Positions 54,471 through 63,536 are shown, counted from the first letter of the stretch. The stretch: 64,000 nucleotides of DNA from Methanocorpusculum sp. (GCF_030655665.1 NZ_JAUSPQ010000010.1:83837-147836); one strand, 5' to 3'. Numbers and translations are program-made. The notes: generated by a model not told the origin, from the letters alone.

Positions 54471-55013
54471 TCAGTAGTTGGTTTTTCTGATCTCGAAGTA
54501 GGCCTGCGGGTGTTTACAGACAGGACACTCATCTGGAGCTTTTTCACCGACATAGATGTGACCGCAGTTTGTACACTGCCACTGCAGTTTCTCCGGACGG
54601 GCAAAGACTTTGCCTTCTTTGATGTTTGCGAGAAGTTTTCTGTAGCGTTCCTCGTGTAATTTTTCGATCGCGGCAACGCCTTCAAGGGTTTTTGCAAGTT
54701 TATCAAAGCCTTCTTCTTTTGCGACAACGGCAAAGCCTGCATACATTTCCGTCCACTCTTCGTGTTCGCCTGCTGCTGCATCAAGCAGATTTGTTATGGT
54801 GTCAGGCACATCTCCGCCGTGGAGGATCTTGAACCAGAGTTTTGCGTGTTCTTTTTCGTTGCCGGCAGTCTCTTCAAAGATATCGGCGATCTGGTTATAT
54901 CCTTCTTTTCTGGCCTGGGAGGCATAATAGGTGTACTTGTTTCGCGCTTTAGACTCACCTGCGAAAGCAAACTCTAAGTTTGCTTCGGTTTTGGTGCCTT
55001 TTACATTACACAT
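54471..55013 (-). CDS. rbr: Rubrerythrin
   Basis: A 180-residue rubrerythrin, an NADH- or rubredoxin-linked peroxide reductase that protects anaerobes from oxidative stress. The N-terminal diiron four-helix bundle (1-140) has [35 protein letters not shown], and [15 protein letters not shown] with the E-x-x-H ligands. The C-terminal rubredoxin-like iron site is [12 protein letters not shown] and [13 protein letters not shown] (about 148-170). The length is slightly short of the classic 191. It stands alone and converges with PiT. A second, smaller ferritin-like gene lies at 63.2 kb. Confidence 0.95.
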   Translation of the reverse strand: MCNVKGTKTEANLEFAFAGESKARNKYTYYASQARKEGYNQIADIFEETAGNEKEHAKLWFKILHGGDVPDTITNLLDAAAGEHEEWTEMYAGFAVVAKEEGFDKLAKTLEGVAAIEKLHEERYRKLLANIKEGKVFARPEKLQWQCTNCGHIYVGEKAPDECPVCKHPQAYFEIRKTNY

Positions 55014-55122
55014 ACTTTGTATTTAGGCAGAAAGAGTAAAAAGAGTTTCTGTCAGGGGCATTTTAAAAAAATGGTGAGAGGGGGCTTCCAGATGATCCGT
55101 TAATTTCGGATCACACAGAAAC

Positions 55123-55722
55123 TTATTTTCTCTCTGCTTCCAGAAGCTTTCTGATAGCCGTGACCTCGGCAATCAGTGCCTGCATATCTGCAGGAGCTGC
55201 ACGCCTGCCGAAATCGACACCGGTCGCCGCCGGACTTGGAACATTGCCGCGGACAAAATCCATGATCATTGCCCTGAGAGGTTCGGGATCGGCGATACCT
55301 TCGAGCTGGATCTCGGCAGAGTTCTTCCCGGAATTTCCGCCGGCTGTCTCGATCTTTAAATTCGAGATGCCGAATATCCGCATGACCGGACCCTGAACGA
55401 TATCCACATTCGTGATACGGTTATAGGGGACGATCCCGGTTTTTCTAAACCAGACACCGCGTTTCCAGGTCATCTCCGTATCATTCAGGTGATATACGAC
55501 CGAGGCATAATACAGACGCGACCAGATCAGAACGAAGATCACGATTCCAGCAAGAACGCCAAGAGAGATCTGACCGATCAGAACAAAAATCGGATCGCCT
55601 AACGCTACGAAATAGACCCATCCGACACAACATGCCCAAATAAGAATAACTGCCATTACGCTCGCAAGTGCCAGATACGAAGTATACTTCGCATCCGGCT
55701 TAAATTCTTCACCGAGTTTAAC
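55123..55722 (-). CDS. Membrane PH-domain protein (bPH2/DUF304)
   Basis: A 199-residue protein with two membrane segments (about residues 15-37 and 42-65) and a cytoplasmic bacterial-type PH domain (about 70-150), with VVYHLNDTEMTWKRGVWFRK, GIVPYNRITNVDIVQGPVM and IFGISNLKIETAG, the YdbS/YdbT-like pattern. The last 45 residues are a linker and short helix (MQALIAEVTAIRKLL). I use the ATG at 55722; a TTG 10 codons upstream is the alternative. Function is unknown; such proteins associate with membranes. It diverges from the small membrane protein, with start codons 38 nt apart. Confidence 0.85.
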   Translation of the reverse strand, partial: VKLGEEFKPDAKYTSYLALASVMAVILIWACCVGWVYFVALGDPIFVLIGQISLGVLAGIVIFVLIWSRLYYASVVYHLNDTEMTWKRGVWFRKTGIVPYNRITNVDIVQGPVMRIFGISNLKIETAGGNSGKNSAEIQLEGIADPEPLRAMIMDFVRGNVPSPAATGVDFGRRAAPADMQALIAEVTAIRKLLEAERK

Positions 55723-55760
55723 CATGAGAATCTGATAGACCGGCAGATACAATAAGGTTT

Positions 55761-56006
55761 GTGAGAGACAAGTACATAATCGTGAACGAGAAGCTGGAAC
55801 CTGAACCGGATTTTACCGAAGAAGAGCGTGCCGAGTTCGAACAGTTTGAACAGGAACATCCCTACAAAGAGATCCCCGAAGAGATCATCCGTGTTCCAGT
55901 ACAGGAAAAACCGGCCGCCGACACAAAACATGACCTCCTTTACCTTTTGATCTTCATCATCGTAATGGCAGTATTCCTCGGGATCATACTCATCACTCAA
56001 ATCTGA
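55761..56006 (+). CDS. Small acidic tail-anchored membrane protein
   Basis: An 81-residue protein of unknown function. The first 55 residues are very acidic and proline-rich (EKLEPEPDFTEEERAEF), and the C-terminus is one hydrophobic helix (about 59-80, LLYLLIFIIVMAVFLGIILI), so it is probably tail-anchored. It starts with GTG at 55761 with AAGG a few nt upstream. It is divergent from the PH-domain gene and may belong with it functionally. The tRNA-Trp gene follows 63 nt later. Confidence 0.7.
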   Translation: MRDKYIIVNEKLEPEPDFTEEERAEFEQFEQEHPYKEIPEEIIRVPVQEKPAADTKHDLLYLLIFIIVMAVFLGIILITQI

Positions 56007-56069
56007 GGCTCCAATCTGGAAACACAACGCTTAAATCACTATACGCTGAATTTGTATAAGAAAGCTGGC

Positions 56070-56245
56070 GGGGTCGTGGCCTAGTCCGGAATGGCGACGG
56101 GCTCCAGCGGTCTTAGCGTATGATGAACTATCGGGTCTACTGATTTAATGATGACCCGCTGGAGCACTGATCTAATCACTGCTCTTGAACATGTTCGCTT
56201 GTCGGAGAGACCCGTCGATCGTGAGTTCAAATCTCACCGACCCCA
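56070..56245 (+). tRNA. tRNA-Trp (CCA) with 102-nt intron
   Basis: The acceptor GGGGTCG (56070-56076) pairs with CGACCCC (56238-56244), with A as discriminator. D stem GCC/GGC, anticodon stem ACGGG (56097-56101) with CCCGT (56211-56215), loop CTCCAG then A, anticodon CCA at 56104-56106, T arm GTGAG-TTCAAAT-CTCAC. The anticodon loop is split after position 37 by an intron (56108-56209). Introns in archaeal tRNA-Trp at this place are well known and are cut at a bulge-helix-bulge by the splicing endonuclease. CCA is not encoded. Confidence 0.95.
56120..56170 (+). ncRNA. Box C/D guide RNA inside the tRNA-Trp intron
   Basis: Boxes in order: C ATGATGA (56120-56126), D' CTGA (56140-56143), C' ATGATGA (56148-56154), D CTGA (56167-56170). 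The guide before D pairs with pre-tRNA 56101-56110 and puts the fifth nucleotide opposite C34 of the anticodon (56104). The guide before D' pairs with 56208-56214 and targets C39 (56211). This matches the known archaeal case in which the intron guides 2'-O-methylation of tRNA-Trp positions 34 and 39. The second target straddles the intron end, so it only pairs with the precursor or an excised intron acting on unspliced RNA. Confidence 0.92.
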
Positions 56246-56290
56246 CGTTTTTCGAAACTCTTTTCCCGGTAATTAACCTAAAAATTCTGC

Positions 56291-57088
56291 ATGCGATTAT
56301 TCCATCTGCTGTTCATCGGAATCCTGGTATGCACCGCAGTCATCTCTGCAGGCTGTATCAACACACAGGACACTTCACAGGAAAAAGCAGTGTCCGAAGC
56401 AATTTCCATGATAAATCTCAGCCTGAGTCAAGGCGCAGACTCTATGATCGAAGCCGCCGATGAAATTGCTGCCGGCAAAAACGATGCAGATTCCTCGAAG
56501 CAGGTCCTCGCAAACCTGTATCAGAAATCAACACTCGCCCAGACGATCCTCTACGCAAACGAGAATATGATCGTCGTCTCCGTCTACCCCGATATCATCC
56601 TCTCGTCTGTTGGATCGGACCAGAGCTCCTATGGAACGAACGAGGCATACTATGCCGGTAAAAAGATTGCCCTGACCGAATATTTCCACCTTGAAGACGG
56701 CACAAATGCCTCGGTCCTCTCGGCACCGGTCTATGCTGACGGAGAATGGAAAGGGTACATCTCCATGTCATTCGACAGTTCAAGACTTTTTGGAGACATC
56801 GAGAAGTATCTTTTTGAGACATACGGATATCACCTCTGTGTCCTCCAGACCGACGGCATCCAGGTGTATGATTACGACCTGCGCGAACGAGGCAAAAATA
56901 TCCTTACCGACCCCTCGTATCCCGAAGATGTCAAAGCAGCAGCTTTGGAAGTATGCCGGGAAACCTCAGGCACAACAGAATATACCTACCAAAAAACCGG
57001 ATCTGAGGAACAGGTTCACAAGACCGTTGTCTGGGACACCCTTGAGTTCGGCGGACAGACTTGGCGCGTTCTTATCCTCTCGGAGTAA
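56291..57088 (+). CDS. Secreted lipoprotein with Cache-like sensor domain
   Basis: A 265-residue exported protein. The signal peptide ends in a lipobox-like VISAGC (cysteine near residue 21), so lipid attachment is likely. A helical region (about 30-75) is followed by a PAS-like Cache fold (about 75-225) with TILYANENMIVVSVYPDIIL, GKKIALTEYFHLEDGTNASV, LSAPVYADGEWKGYISMSFD and the IQVYDYDLRERGKNIL strand. Cache domains bind small metabolites outside cells, usually in chemoreceptors or kinases, but no signalling domain is present here. It may hand its ligand to another protein. Confidence 0.8.
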   Translation: MRLFHLLFIGILVCTAVISAGCINTQDTSQEKAVSEAISMINLSLSQGADSMIEAADEIAAGKNDADSSKQVLANLYQKSTLAQTILYANENMIVVSVYPDIILSSVGSDQSSYGTNEAYYAGKKIALTEYFHLEDGTNASVLSAPVYADGEWKGYISMSFDSSRLFGDIEKYLFETYGYHLCVLQTDGIQVYDYDLRERGKNILTDPSYPEDVKAAALEVCRETSGTTEYTYQKTGSEEQVHKTVVWDTLEFGGQTWRVLILSE

Positions 57089-57203
57089 CGCTCCCCGTAT
57101 CTTTTTTAAGAGATAATCATTCGCGGTGACGCATTCCCCTTAACCGGGTAATTCAACACACACTACATATATGTCGGGAAGGAACACATAACTAGGACAA
57201 TTT

Positions 57204-57911
57204 ATGACGAGGGTTGTTATTTCTGTAGGAGGATCGGTCCTAGTACCGTCACTTGACGCACACCGCCTGAAAGAATGGGCTGAATCACTGATAAACCTCA
57301 CCAAAGCCGGCATCCAGATTTTTGCCGTTGTCGGCGGAGGAGGAGAAGCACGAAGATACATAGATGCCTGCCGAAGTATTGGACTGGACGAAGCCTCATC
57401 AGATGAGATCGGGATCCAGGTCACCCGGATCAATGCCGCTCTTCTTATCGGCGCTCTCAAAGAATATGCATATCCGGTCGTTGCCGAATCCTACCGCGAA
57501 GCAAAGACCGCGGCCGTATCCGGAAAGATCGTGGTGATGGGTGGAGTCACTCCCGGTCAGACCACGGACGCCGTAGCCGCAGTACTAGCAGAAGAGGTCG
57601 GGGCCTCAATGATGATCAATATGACCGCGATCGACGGTATCTACACCGCAGACCCCAATAAAGATGCATCTGCAAAGAAACACGATATCCTGAGTCCGCA
57701 GGGACTCATCGACCTGATCATGAAAGAAAAGATGTGCGCAGGATCGAATATGGTCATCGATCTCGTAGCTGCAAAGATCACCGAAAGAAGCTGTATCCCC
57801 CTTGTAGTGATCGATGGACGCTGCCCCGCACTCATGGAAAAAGCCCTCCTCAAAGGCGAATTTGCCGGAACCATCGTCGGAGATTCGATGATTCGGTTCC
57901 CGATCGTATAA
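57204..57911 (+). CDS. pyrH: UMP kinase (archaeal PyrH)
   Basis: A 235-residue amino-acid-kinase-fold UMP kinase, which forms UDP from UMP with ATP. VVISVGGSVLVPSLDAHRLK (about 3-22), AVVGGGGEARRYIDACR (about 45-61), AALLIGAL, VVMGGVTPGQTTDAVAA (about 112-128), INMTAIDGIYTADPNKD and the end GEFAGTIVGD match the archaeal type. Bacterial PyrH is slightly longer and differs at the GTP effector loop. It stands alone between the Cache lipoprotein and tRNA-Pro. ATG at 57204 follows an AT-rich stretch; no clear Shine-Dalgarno. Confidence 0.95.
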   Translation: MTRVVISVGGSVLVPSLDAHRLKEWAESLINLTKAGIQIFAVVGGGGEARRYIDACRSIGLDEASSDEIGIQVTRINAALLIGALKEYAYPVVAESYREAKTAAVSGKIVVMGGVTPGQTTDAVAAVLAEEVGASMMINMTAIDGIYTADPNKDASAKKHDILSPQGLIDLIMKEKMCAGSNMVIDLVAAKITERSCIPLVVIDGRCPALMEKALLKGEFAGTIVGDSMIRFPIV

Positions 57912-57988
57912 ATAATTTATATCCGCAGCGGCGGAACACCATACACATCTCTTTTTAAGGAAGAACACTAATATTATTGGGCAACAGG

Positions 57989-58063
57989 GGGTGGTAGGGT
58001 AGCCTGGTCCATCCTAGAGCGTTTGGGACGCTTTGACCCCAGTTCGAATCTGGGCCACCCCAT
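57989..58063 (+). tRNA. tRNA-Pro (TGG)
   Basis: Acceptor GGGGTGG (57989-57995) pairs with CCACCCC (58056-58062), discriminator A. Anticodon stem GAGCG/CGCTT with loop TTTGGGA gives anticodon TGG and G37, normal for tRNA-Pro. T arm CCCAG-TTCGAAT-CTGGG. No intron. The endonuclease III gene starts 6 nt downstream, so both probably share a transcript. Confidence 0.95.
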
Positions 58064-58069
58064 TCTTTT

Positions 58070-58720
58070 ATGAATCAGATAACTGCAGAATCCATTTTCA
58101 AAGAGTTACAACATCAGTACCCGTGCACGCGGGACGAGATGAACTTCCTCAAATTCAGAAACCCTTTTGAACTGCTTATCATGACGATCCTCTCCGCACA
58201 GACGACCGATATTACCATCAATGGTCTGCGTGACGAGCTTTTTACCGCATATCCGGATGCTGCCGCTCTCTCACGGGCAGAGCCTTCAGATGTAGAACGG
58301 ATCATTCACTCAGCAGGTTATTACCGCGCGAAAACGAAAAACATCATCGGGACGGCAAAAATGCTCGAAGAAAATTTCGGCGGTATCGTTCCAAAAACTA
58401 TCGAAGAGCTCATAACCCTTCCCGGAGTCGGACGAAAAACAGCCAACATCGTCACGAATCACGCATTTCACGAAACATACGGGATCGCGGTGGACACCCA
58501 TGTCGGAAGGCTTTCACAGAGAATAGGCTTCACGAAAAATACCGACCCTGATAAAATCGAAAAGGATCTCATGGAACTGTTTCCAAAAAAGTGGTGGAGC
58601 GAGATCAACTATCTTCTGATACGTCACGGAAGAGCAGTCTGTACCGCAAAAAAGCCCGACTGTACGAAATGCATAATCAGTCATAACTGCCAATCATATA
58701 TTAACAGAGGTGAAGAGTGA
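58070..58720 (+). CDS. nth: Endonuclease III (DNA glycosylase/AP lyase)
   Basis: A 216-residue helix-hairpin-helix glycosylase that removes oxidised pyrimidines in base excision repair. The catalytic lysine is in TLPGVGRKTANIVTNHAF (about 117-134) and the aspartate in IAVDTHVGRLSQRIG (about 141-155). The C-terminal 4Fe-4S ligands are C-x6-C-x2-C-x5-C in VCTAKKPDCTKCIISHNC. SAQTTD for substrate contact is at about 42-47. The gene sits 6 nt after tRNA-Pro and overlaps the MFS gene by 4 nt if the latter uses GTG. Confidence 0.95.
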   Translation: MNQITAESIFKELQHQYPCTRDEMNFLKFRNPFELLIMTILSAQTTDITINGLRDELFTAYPDAAALSRAEPSDVERIIHSAGYYRAKTKNIIGTAKMLEENFGGIVPKTIEELITLPGVGRKTANIVTNHAFHETYGIAVDTHVGRLSQRIGFTKNTDPDKIEKDLMELFPKKWWSEINYLLIRHGRAVCTAKKPDCTKCIISHNCQSYINRGEE

Positions 58721-60108
58721 CAGAAATGAGCATACGTGAACGAAGAATGATCCTCTTCGCAACATCAATGGGGTCGCTCCTCAACCCCATGATCGCAACG
58801 ATGGTAATACTTGCTCTCCCGGCGATCGGACTTGAATTTGGCGTCTCGGCACGTGATCTGGGCTGGATGAGCACAGCATTTATTCTGGCAACTGCCATTC
58901 TTTTAGTCCCGGCATCCCGTCTTGTTGACAGTATCGGATACAAAAAATCCTATATCATCGGGGGACTCATCGTCGTTGTCTCCTGTTTTTTCTCGGAATT
59001 CACACCGGATTACACCACCCTGATCATATTACGGATCATCGCCGGCATGGGATCAGCATTTGTGATGATAACAGGCCTTGCGATCCTGACGCGAGTATAT
59101 CCGGCAAATAAGCGCGGGATGGTTATCGGGGTCAATACAGCAATGGTCTATGTCGGCGCATCAATGGGGCCGATCATCGGCGGATTCCTGACCGAGTATG
59201 CCGGATGGCGCAGTATTTTCCTGATGATGATCCCGCTTCTGCTGGTATCTGCGCTCGTCATGGCAAAGTTCCTCAAACAGGAGTTCAAAAATCCCTGGAA
59301 ATCCTTTGATATCAAAGGGACGATATTATACGCAGCTGCGATATTCTGCACGATGTACGGGCTTTCCACCATCACCGACAACGGATCCCTCTTCCTCGCG
59401 ATAGGAGGAGTATTCCTCATTGTCATTTTCATGTGGTATGAACGCAAAGTTGCGGAACCGGTTCTTCATGTAGATCTGTTCTTCAAAAACAAACGGTTCG
59501 CACGGTCCTCCTATACTGCTCTCCTGAACTATGGCTGCACATACGGAGCAGTCTATATGGTTAGTCTGTATCTTCAGTCGGTCGGTGAGCTGAGTGCGGT
59601 CGAAGCAGGATTTATCATTTTCTTCCAGCCGCTCATCCAGGCAGTGATGACGCCGATCGCAGGTAAACTTTCCGACCATTTCGACCCGAGATATCTTGTC
59701 ACGTTTGGCATGGCGCTCTCGGCGATAGGAGTCATTCTTCTCGCAGGCCTTGGACTTACCTCAGCCGTTTCCTACATCGCGATCACGCAGGTATTCATAG
59801 GGCTCGGATCGGCCTTATTCTCGGCACCGAACACCAATGCGATCATGAGTGCTGTCCCGCAAAAAGAGTATAGTTCGGCATCCAGCATCGTCGCAGTGAT
59901 GAGACAGCTTGGCATGATCCTCTCGATGGCGATCTGTATGGCAGCAATATCCATCTTTGTCGGAGGCCTGAATATGCTCGGACCTGACATGTATCCGCAG
60001 TTTGTTCAGGCTCTGCAGGTCTCAATGCTGGTATGTTCCGGACTTGCTGTGATCGGTATTTTCTTCTCATGGTTCCGTGGTAAAGCACCTGAGGGGGCGG
60101 ACGTATGA
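58717..60108 (+). CDS. MFS transporter, DHA2-like drug/metabolite exporter
   Basis: A 463-residue major facilitator transporter with about fourteen membrane helices. Motif A-like LVPASRLVDSIGYKKSYIIG (about 67-86), motif C-like ASMGPIIGGFLTEYAGWRSIF (given in part: GPIIGGFLTEYAGWR) with the antiporter GP pattern, and AGKLSDHFDPRYLVTFGM as the second half's A motif. It probably exports a drug-like or metabolic compound with H+ exchange. Start choice is uncertain: GTG 58717 (overlaps nth) or ATG 58726, which gives MSIRERRMILF. It overlaps coaD by 4 nt (ATGA). Confidence 0.9.
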   Translation: MTEMSIRERRMILFATSMGSLLNPMIATMVILALPAIGLEFGVSARDLGWMSTAFILATAILLVPASRLVDSIGYKKSYIIGGLIVVVSCFFSEFTPDYTTLIILRIIAGMGSAFVMITGLAILTRVYPANKRGMVIGVNTAMVYVGASMGPIIGGFLTEYAGWRSIFLMMIPLLLVSALVMAKFLKQEFKNPWKSFDIKGTILYAAAIFCTMYGLSTITDNGSLFLAIGGVFLIVIFMWYERKVAEPVLHVDLFFKNKRFARSSYTALLNYGCTYGAVYMVSLYLQSVGELSAVEAGFIIFFQPLIQAVMTPIAGKLSDHFDPRYLVTFGMALSAIGVILLAGLGLTSAVSYIAITQVFIGLGSALFSAPNTNAIMSAVPQKEYSSASSIVAVMRQLGMILSMAICMAAISIFVGGLNMLGPDMYPQFVQALQVSMLVCSGLAVIGIFFSWFRGKAPEGADV

Positions 60109-60602
60109 AAGTGATGGTAGGCGGGACATTCGATCCCCTTCACATCGGCCATCAGCATCTCCTTACCCGAGCATTTACGACTGCAGGACCAGGCGGTCAT
60201 GTGGTCATCGGATTATCTTCGGATACCTTTGCTTCCCGAAAACAGCATCCGGTTAGAAGTTATGAGGTTCGGTTCGCAGAGCTGACCAACTGGATCGAAT
60301 CAAAAAAGTTTGAAGCGACCTATGAGATCGAAGCGCTGTTCGATCAGTTCGGCAGTGCACTGACCCAGGACTTCGATGCGCTGGTCGTGAGTCATGAGAC
60401 GTTTCCGGTCGGGAATCTCATCAATGCAAAGCGGAAGGAGATGGGGAAAAACATGGTGGATCTCTATCAGATCCAGTGTGTTATGGCAAAGGACGGAAAG
60501 GTGGTTTCTTCCACCAGAATCTATAGAGGAGAGATCAACAGATTTGGAGAACCGGTCTCTGAAGAGTTGTTCTCGGGAGCTGAGTCATGCAAAAAAGAAT
60601 GA
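60105..60602 (+). CDS. coaD: Phosphopantetheine adenylyltransferase (archaeal)
   Basis: A 165-residue nucleotidyltransferase that makes dephospho-CoA from 4'-phosphopantetheine and ATP. The HxGH motif is in VGGTFDPLHIGHQHLLTRAF (about 5-24), and the ATP-binding end in VSSTRIYRGEINRFGEPV (the ISSTxIR-type motif, about 128-145). It is the archaeal form, closer to the eukaryotic type than to bacterial CoaD. It follows coaBC-pok-pps function, but the genes are 50 kb apart. ATGA overlap with the transporter, and overlap with the next gene, mark a rightward operon. Confidence 0.93.
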   Translation: MKVMVGGTFDPLHIGHQHLLTRAFTTAGPGGHVVIGLSSDTFASRKQHPVRSYEVRFAELTNWIESKKFEATYEIEALFDQFGSALTQDFDALVVSHETFPVGNLINAKRKEMGKNMVDLYQIQCVMAKDGKVVSSTRIYRGEINRFGEPVSEELFSGAESCKKE

Positions 60603-61063
60603 AGGATCATCAGTTATCGGATGAAGACATTTCATACCTTCTGGAAAATGCAGCAAGCGGCGTTCTCGCAACGCTTGATGCAGACGGGAGTCCTTACTGC
60701 GTGCCTGTGCATTTTGTGTATGTCAACAGAAAGATCTACATCCATGGTCTGACAACCGGTGAGAAGATCGAAAATATCTGTCGGGACCCGCGGGTAAGTT
60801 TTACCGTGTACAGGATGGGAGATTTCCTCTACAGTGCTGACGCAAAATCGCCCTGCAGTGTGAACACAACATATCAAAGCGTTGTGGTGAAAGGTTCGGC
60901 CGTCCTCGTGGAAAACACGCAGATGAAGCGGGAAATCCTGAGCGCAGTCGTGAAAAAATACACACCTGAGCTTGCCTGCCTTTCAATGCCGGAGAACGCC
61001 GTCCTACATACATCCATGATCGAGATCACGCCCGTGATCTGCACGGGAAAATACTATCCTTAA
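60587..61063 (+). CDS. PNPOx-fold flavin reductase-like protein (NimA-like)
   Basis: A 158-residue split-barrel flavoprotein of the pyridoxamine-phosphate-oxidase-like superfamily, most like Nim (5-nitroimidazole resistance) proteins. GVLATLDADGSPYCVPVHFV (about 24-43), YIHGLTTGEKIENICRDPRV, and FTVYRMGDFLYS are typical; a conserved histidine and cysteine in IHG and SPCSVN resemble Nim sites. It likely binds FMN or F420. The ATG at 60587 has GGGAG 7 nt upstream, and overlaps coaD by 16 nt; the ATG at 60599 (ATGA overlap) is the alternative. Confidence 0.85.
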   Translation: MQKRMKDHQLSDEDISYLLENAASGVLATLDADGSPYCVPVHFVYVNRKIYIHGLTTGEKIENICRDPRVSFTVYRMGDFLYSADAKSPCSVNTTYQSVVVKGSAVLVENTQMKREILSAVVKKYTPELACLSMPENAVLHTSMIEITPVICTGKYYP

Positions 61064-61068
61064 AAAAA

Positions 61069-62736
61069 TTAGAAGAGACCGGATATATATCCGTCATTGT
61101 TCACATCGATCGAGCATGCAGCCGGCACAGCGGGCAATCCCGGGAGTGTCATGATATCGCCGGTCTCGACAACGATGAAACCGGCACCATTACAGAGCCG
61201 AACTGTTGATGCATTGATAACAAAGTTCTTCGGTCTGCCGAGTTTGTTTGGATCATCGGAGAGCGAGTATTGAGTTTTTGCCATGCAGATCGGGAGAGCA
61301 CCCCTGCCGAGAGATTCGATCTCTTTGATAGCAGCATCGGCGGCGGGCGAGTAGACGACCCCGTCTGCTCCGTAGATCCGGGTCGCAAGGGTATTGATCT
61401 TCTCTTTTATTGGCATATCAAGTTCGTACAGACACTGGAATTTTTGCGGTTTCTCGCAGGATGCAACGACCTTTTTCGCCAGTTCGATACCACCATCCCC
61501 GCCTTTGGCGAAGACTTCGGAGACGGCAAACTCTGCACCTTGAGAGATACAGAACTCTTTGAGGATTGAAAGCTCTTCATCCGTGTCGGAGAAAAACCGA
61601 TTGATCGCCACGACAACCGGGACACCAAACTTCTGGAGATTTTGAATGTGGGCCTCGAGGTTGACCATGCCTGCTTTGAGGGCGGCAACGTTCGGGATCG
61701 TTGTATCCTCTTTCTTTACGCCACCGTTGTATTTGAGGGCGCGAACGGTCGCAACAAGCACTACAGTGTTCGGGGTGAGTCCAGCATACCGGCATTTGAT
61801 GTCAAAGAACTTTTCGGCACCCAGGTCGGAACCGAAACCCGCTTCTGTGATAACATAATCAGCCATCTTCAGCGAAAGTTTGGTCGCACGAACCGAGTTA
61901 CAGCCGTGTGCGATATTTGCAAACGGTCCGCCGTGAATGAAACAAGGGGTGTTTTCCAACGTCTGAACAAGGTTCGGTTTAATGGCATCCTTGAGAAGCG
62001 CAGCCATTGCCCCCACAGCCTTTAGATCGCGTGCATAGAGCGGTGTGCCTTTCCTGCTGTAGCCAAAGATAACGTTGCTCAGGCGTGCCTTGAGATCATC
62101 AATATCATTTGCAAGACAGAGAATGGCCATTACTTCACTCGCGACCGTGATCATAAAATGATCTTCACGCGGGACGCCGTTAGTCTGCCCGCCGAGTCCG
62201 ATGATGATGTTTCGGAGAGAGCGATCGTTCATATCCATACAACGTTTGAAGACGATACGCCGCGTGTCGATATCCAGAGCATTACCCTGCTGGATATGGT
62301 TGTCGATCATTGCACACAGTAGGTTGTTTGCACTGGTGATCGCATGGAAATCTCCGGTAAAGTGGAGATTGATATCCTCCATCGGAACGACCTGTGAATA
62401 ACCTCCGCCGGCAGCTCCGCCTTTCACACCAAAGACGGGACCGAGGGATGGTTCACGAAGTGCAATGACAGCATTTTTACCGATCTTTTGCATTGCCTGA
62501 CCAAGACCGACAGTGGTCGTGGTCTTTCCTTCACCGGCAGGAGTCGGGTTGATAGCAGTAATCAGAATGAGTTTCCCGTTTGGTTTATTTTCCAGACGTT
62601 TTTCGAGAGAATCAGAGAGTTTAGCTTTGTAGGAACCGTAGAGTTCAAGTTCATCCGGCGAAATGTCAAGAGATGCGGCAATCTCTGTAATTTTTTTCAT
62701 TTTGCACTGCTGTGCAATTTCTATGTCAGATAGCAT
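61069..62736 (-). CDS. fhs: Formate--tetrahydrofolate ligase
   Basis: A 555-residue formyl-tetrahydrofolate synthetase, which joins formate to the folate carrier with ATP. P-loop [18 protein letters not shown] (about 65-82), [56 protein letters not shown] middle region, and C-terminal [18 protein letters not shown] are complete. The start at 62736 follows GGGGTGA at 7-8 nt; an upstream start adds 17 unlike residues. Methanogens mostly use tetrahydromethanopterin, so this points to a folate or methanopterin salvage use of formate. A TATA-like TATATATAAG (minus strand, about 62813-62822) lies upstream. Confidence 0.95.
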   Translation of the reverse strand: MLSDIEIAQQCKMKKITEIAASLDISPDELELYGSYKAKLSDSLEKRLENKPNGKLILITAINPTPAGEGKTTTTVGLGQAMQKIGKNAVIALREPSLGPVFGVKGGAAGGGYSQVVPMEDINLHFTGDFHAITSANNLLCAMIDNHIQQGNALDIDTRRIVFKRCMDMNDRSLRNIIIGLGGQTNGVPREDHFMITVASEVMAILCLANDIDDLKARLSNVIFGYSRKGTPLYARDLKAVGAMAALLKDAIKPNLVQTLENTPCFIHGGPFANIAHGCNSVRATKLSLKMADYVITEAGFGSDLGAEKFFDIKCRYAGLTPNTVVLVATVRALKYNGGVKKEDTTIPNVAALKAGMVNLEAHIQNLQKFGVPVVVAINRFFSDTDEELSILKEFCISQGAEFAVSEVFAKGGDGGIELAKKVVASCEKPQKFQCLYELDMPIKEKINTLATRIYGADGVVYSPAADAAIKEIESLGRGALPICMAKTQYSLSDDPNKLGRPKNFVINASTVRLCNGAGFIVVETGDIMTLPGLPAVPAACSIDVNNDGYISGLF

Positions 62737-63036
62737 GTATATTTCACCCCAGGGAGCCTTGAGAGATAGCAGAAAACGTATCTCCAAATGTTGTTAACTA
62801 CTCTTAAATTTATCTTATATATAGGCATCTAAGATGATACACCAAAAATATCAGAATCTTTGCGCGCAGTAAGTAAGATGAGAATTCACGGCAATATTAT
62901 GTGATTTCCGGAATAAGTCATAAGTACCAAAAATTGAACTAAGTTAAATTGTTTTAAAGCACTGGAAAAACCTAGCCTCATCAATAATAAAATAATAATG
63001 AATTCAATAAAAATGAGATTGAGAGAATTTCCTCAA
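62737..63036. other. AT-rich intergenic region
   Basis: 300 nt between divergent fhs and the tRNA-Thr 3' end (both leftward). The fhs promoter candidate (TATATATAAG on the minus strand) is near 62815. The remainder is AT-rich, without repeat units or a reading frame that looks like a protein. Nothing else is visible. Confidence 0.5.
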
Positions 63037-63110
63037 AGCCTCAGGCGAGATTTGAACTCGCGATCTGCTGATTACAAATCAGCCGCTATGCCGGGCTAGG
63101 CCACTGAGGC
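63037..63110 (-). tRNA. tRNA-Thr (TGT)
   Basis: On the minus strand the acceptor GCCTCAG (63104-63110) pairs with CTGAGGC (63038-63044), with T as discriminator, typical of archaeal tRNA-Thr. Anticodon stem GCTGA/TCAGC with loop TTTGTAA gives TGT. T arm GCGAG-TTCAAAT-CTCGC. D arm GCCTAGCCCGGCATAGC-like. No intron. Confidence 0.93.
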
Positions 63111-63175
63111 ACAGAAAGTGCTCTTAATTATAGGGCACAGGGGTTATAATAGTTTACGAAAAAAGATGAAGGATC

Positions 63176-63484
63176 CTATTGTCCCTTCAGTTTCTCGATC
63201 AGTTCTTTGACTTCGGCAGATCCTTCTTTGTAGTAGATAGATTCCTTGGGATCGAGTTCATATAAGAGTCTAAGGAACTCACCAGCGTGGACTTTTTCTT
63301 CATCAGCAATGTCTTCGAGGACCTCGATCGCAAGTTTGTTGTCTATTGACTCAGCAAGCTGCTGATAGAGCTGGATGGCTTCGTATTCAGCTGCGACCAT
63401 AAAACGAATAGCACGTATAAGTTCATCATGTGTGAGTTTACGGTCTTCTTTTAATCCGGCAAAGGGATTTCCAAAGTCTGGCAT
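63176..63484 (-). CDS. Small ferritin-like diiron protein
   Basis: A 102-residue, all-helical protein of the short ferritin-like group. Diiron-type ligands are seen in AAEYEAIQLYQQLAES (about 31-46) and IADEEKVHAGEFLRLLYELD (about 58-77), giving one E-x-n-E-x-x-H set per chain, so the site probably forms in a dimer. This recalls encapsulated ferritins (EncFtn) and archaeal short rubrerythrin-like proteins. No encapsulin shell gene is in the window. It has no rubredoxin domain, unlike the rubrerythrin at 54.5 kb. It lies 66 nt downstream of tRNA-Thr's 5' end in transcript order reversed; the exact function, iron storage or peroxide removal, is open. Confidence 0.82.
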   Translation of the reverse strand: MPDFGNPFAGLKEDRKLTHDELIRAIRFMVAAEYEAIQLYQQLAESIDNKLAIEVLEDIADEEKVHAGEFLRLLYELDPKESIYYKEGSAEVKELIEKLKGQ

Positions 63485-63536
63485 ATGATGATATGATATT
63501 TACAAACAGATAAAACAGAAGGTATGAGCCAATGAA

